Source: Actinomycetes bacterium (lineage in GTDB: Bacteria; Actinomycetota; Acidimicrobiia; Spongiisociales; UBA4744). Taken from it: 7,480 nucleotides of DNA. The notes under the pieces were generated by a model. The model had not been told where the DNA came from. It saw only the letters and a program-made list of their open reading frames with translations, and ran no database searches. Of this stretch, positions 5,653 through 7,480 are shown piece after piece. The number at the start of each line of letters is the position of its first letter. The first letter of the stretch is position 1. The translations under genes and the position numbers were made by a program. Location: positions 1 through 7,480 of the forward strand of contig JAHEDM010000119.1 in NCBI GenBank assembly GCA_024641205.1, read 5' to 3'.

Positions 5653-5659
5653 TCTCCCT
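5653..5659 (-). promoter_or_regulatory. Ribosome binding site deciding the DUF3592 start
   Basis: On the minus strand AAGGGAG is followed by five bases and a GTG at 5648. The longer frame starting at ATG 5756 has no comparable site, so the GTG is preferred. Confidence 0.6.
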
Positions 5660-5689
5660 TCCAGCTTCCGGTCAAGTGTCGCACCGCCG

Positions 5690-5712
5690 GACCGGCCGTG
5701 CCAGGGCCGGTC
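5690..5712. repeat. Perfect hairpin in the divergent intergenic region
   Basis: GACCGGCC (5690-5697) and GGCCGGTC (5705-5712) are perfect inverted arms around a seven-base loop. The hairpin lies between the DUF3592 and ABC-F genes, within the probable leader of the former. It could be an operator or an RNA structure; no T-run marks it as a terminator. Confidence 0.5.
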
Positions 5713-5770
5713 GGCCCGAACTGCCCGTGGGTGTTTGAGGTATGGCCTCCGGACAAAGCCTCGGGGTAGC

Positions 5771-5776
5771 TAGCCT
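5771..5776 (+). promoter_or_regulatory. Candidate -10 of the ABC-F gene
   Basis: TAGCCT lies ten bases before the ATG at 5787 and is identical to the -10 proposed for the regulator gene at 2074-2079. A GGACA-containing stretch near 5750-5755 could serve as a poor -35 with a short (15-base) spacer. Transcription would begin about four bases before the ATG. Confidence 0.35.
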
Positions 5777-5786
5777 TTCCTCGCTC

Positions 5787-7385
<1,599 letters not shown>

Positions 7386-7480
7386 CCGCCAGGCCTCTCC
7401 GGCTCCCCGAGTTGAGCGGAGAGCCGGCCTTTCGCGAGAGCTTCTAACCCCGGACGGCGTGGGAGCCCGGCCAGACGGTC
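7386..7480. other. Right-edge segment, possible end of a convergent gene
   Basis: Apart from the hairpin, two minus-strand frames enter from the right edge. One runs to a TAG at 7446-7444 with strongly G/C-ending codons (11 residues, reading TVWPGSHAVRG). The other runs to a TAA at 7384-7382, overlapping the ABC-F stop (32 residues). Either could be the C-terminus of a convergent gene; both are too short to decide. Confidence 0.2.
7391..7430 (+). terminator. Hairpin after the ABC-F gene, possible terminator
   Basis: CCGGCTC (7399-7405) pairs perfectly with GAGCCGG (7421-7427), and AGG at 7391-7393 can extend this against CCT at 7428-7430 across a small internal loop. An alternative fold pairs TCTCCG (7396-7401) with CGGAGA (7418-7423). 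Only TTT (7430-7432) follows, so it is a weak intrinsic terminator at best. It starts six bases after the stop codon. Confidence 0.45.

Overview
The window reads as ordinary chromosomal DNA from a GC-rich actinobacterium, possibly of the Acidimicrobiia or a related uncultured lineage. Three things point there: a PIG-L deacetylase close to the mycothiol enzyme MshB, strong G/C preference at third codon positions, and several genes that appear to have leaderless or nearly leaderless transcripts, with a TAnnnT -10 hexamer a few bases before the start codon. The taxon is an inference; no rRNA or other marker is present.

Layout from left to right. Bases 1-275 hold a possible 3' end of an upstream gene, a strongly self-complementary element (33-105), and a promoter and ribosome binding site for the first full gene. 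Bases 276-1565 encode a lipoprotein solute-binding protein of the maltose/maltodextrin (MalE) type, with no permease genes after it. It converges on a minus-strand SRPBCC-fold protein (1586-2029). That gene shares a 57-bp divergent promoter region with a plus-strand regulator (2087-2659), a winged helix-turn-helix domain joined to a DUF2087 domain. The two promoters overlap back to back and each carries a small inverted repeat, so the regulator probably controls both genes.

An intergenic region (2660-2852) contains an 86-nt stem-loop, part of which looks like an intrinsic terminator. It is followed by a compact three-gene operon joined by two ATGA stop/start overlaps: an MshB-like PIG-L deacetylase (2853-3698), a class I SAM-dependent methyltransferase (3695-4525) and a short AlkA-type 3-methyladenine DNA glycosylase (4522-5145). 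The operon ends in a CTAG shared with the stop codon of a convergent minus-strand DUF3592 membrane protein (5142-5648). A divergent gap then leads to an ABC-F ATPase (5787-7385), followed by a hairpin and the window edge.

Working together: the deacetylase, methyltransferase and glycosylase are probably translated from one message and may share a theme of small-molecule or thiol metabolism and alkylation damage, but that link rests on gene order only. The SRPBCC gene and regulator form a likely self-contained regulatory pair. I see no mobile element, CRISPR array, tRNA or rRNA, and no clear sign of a novel defence or biosynthetic system. The most interesting signals are non-coding: the overlapping leaderless promoters and the two long structured elements.
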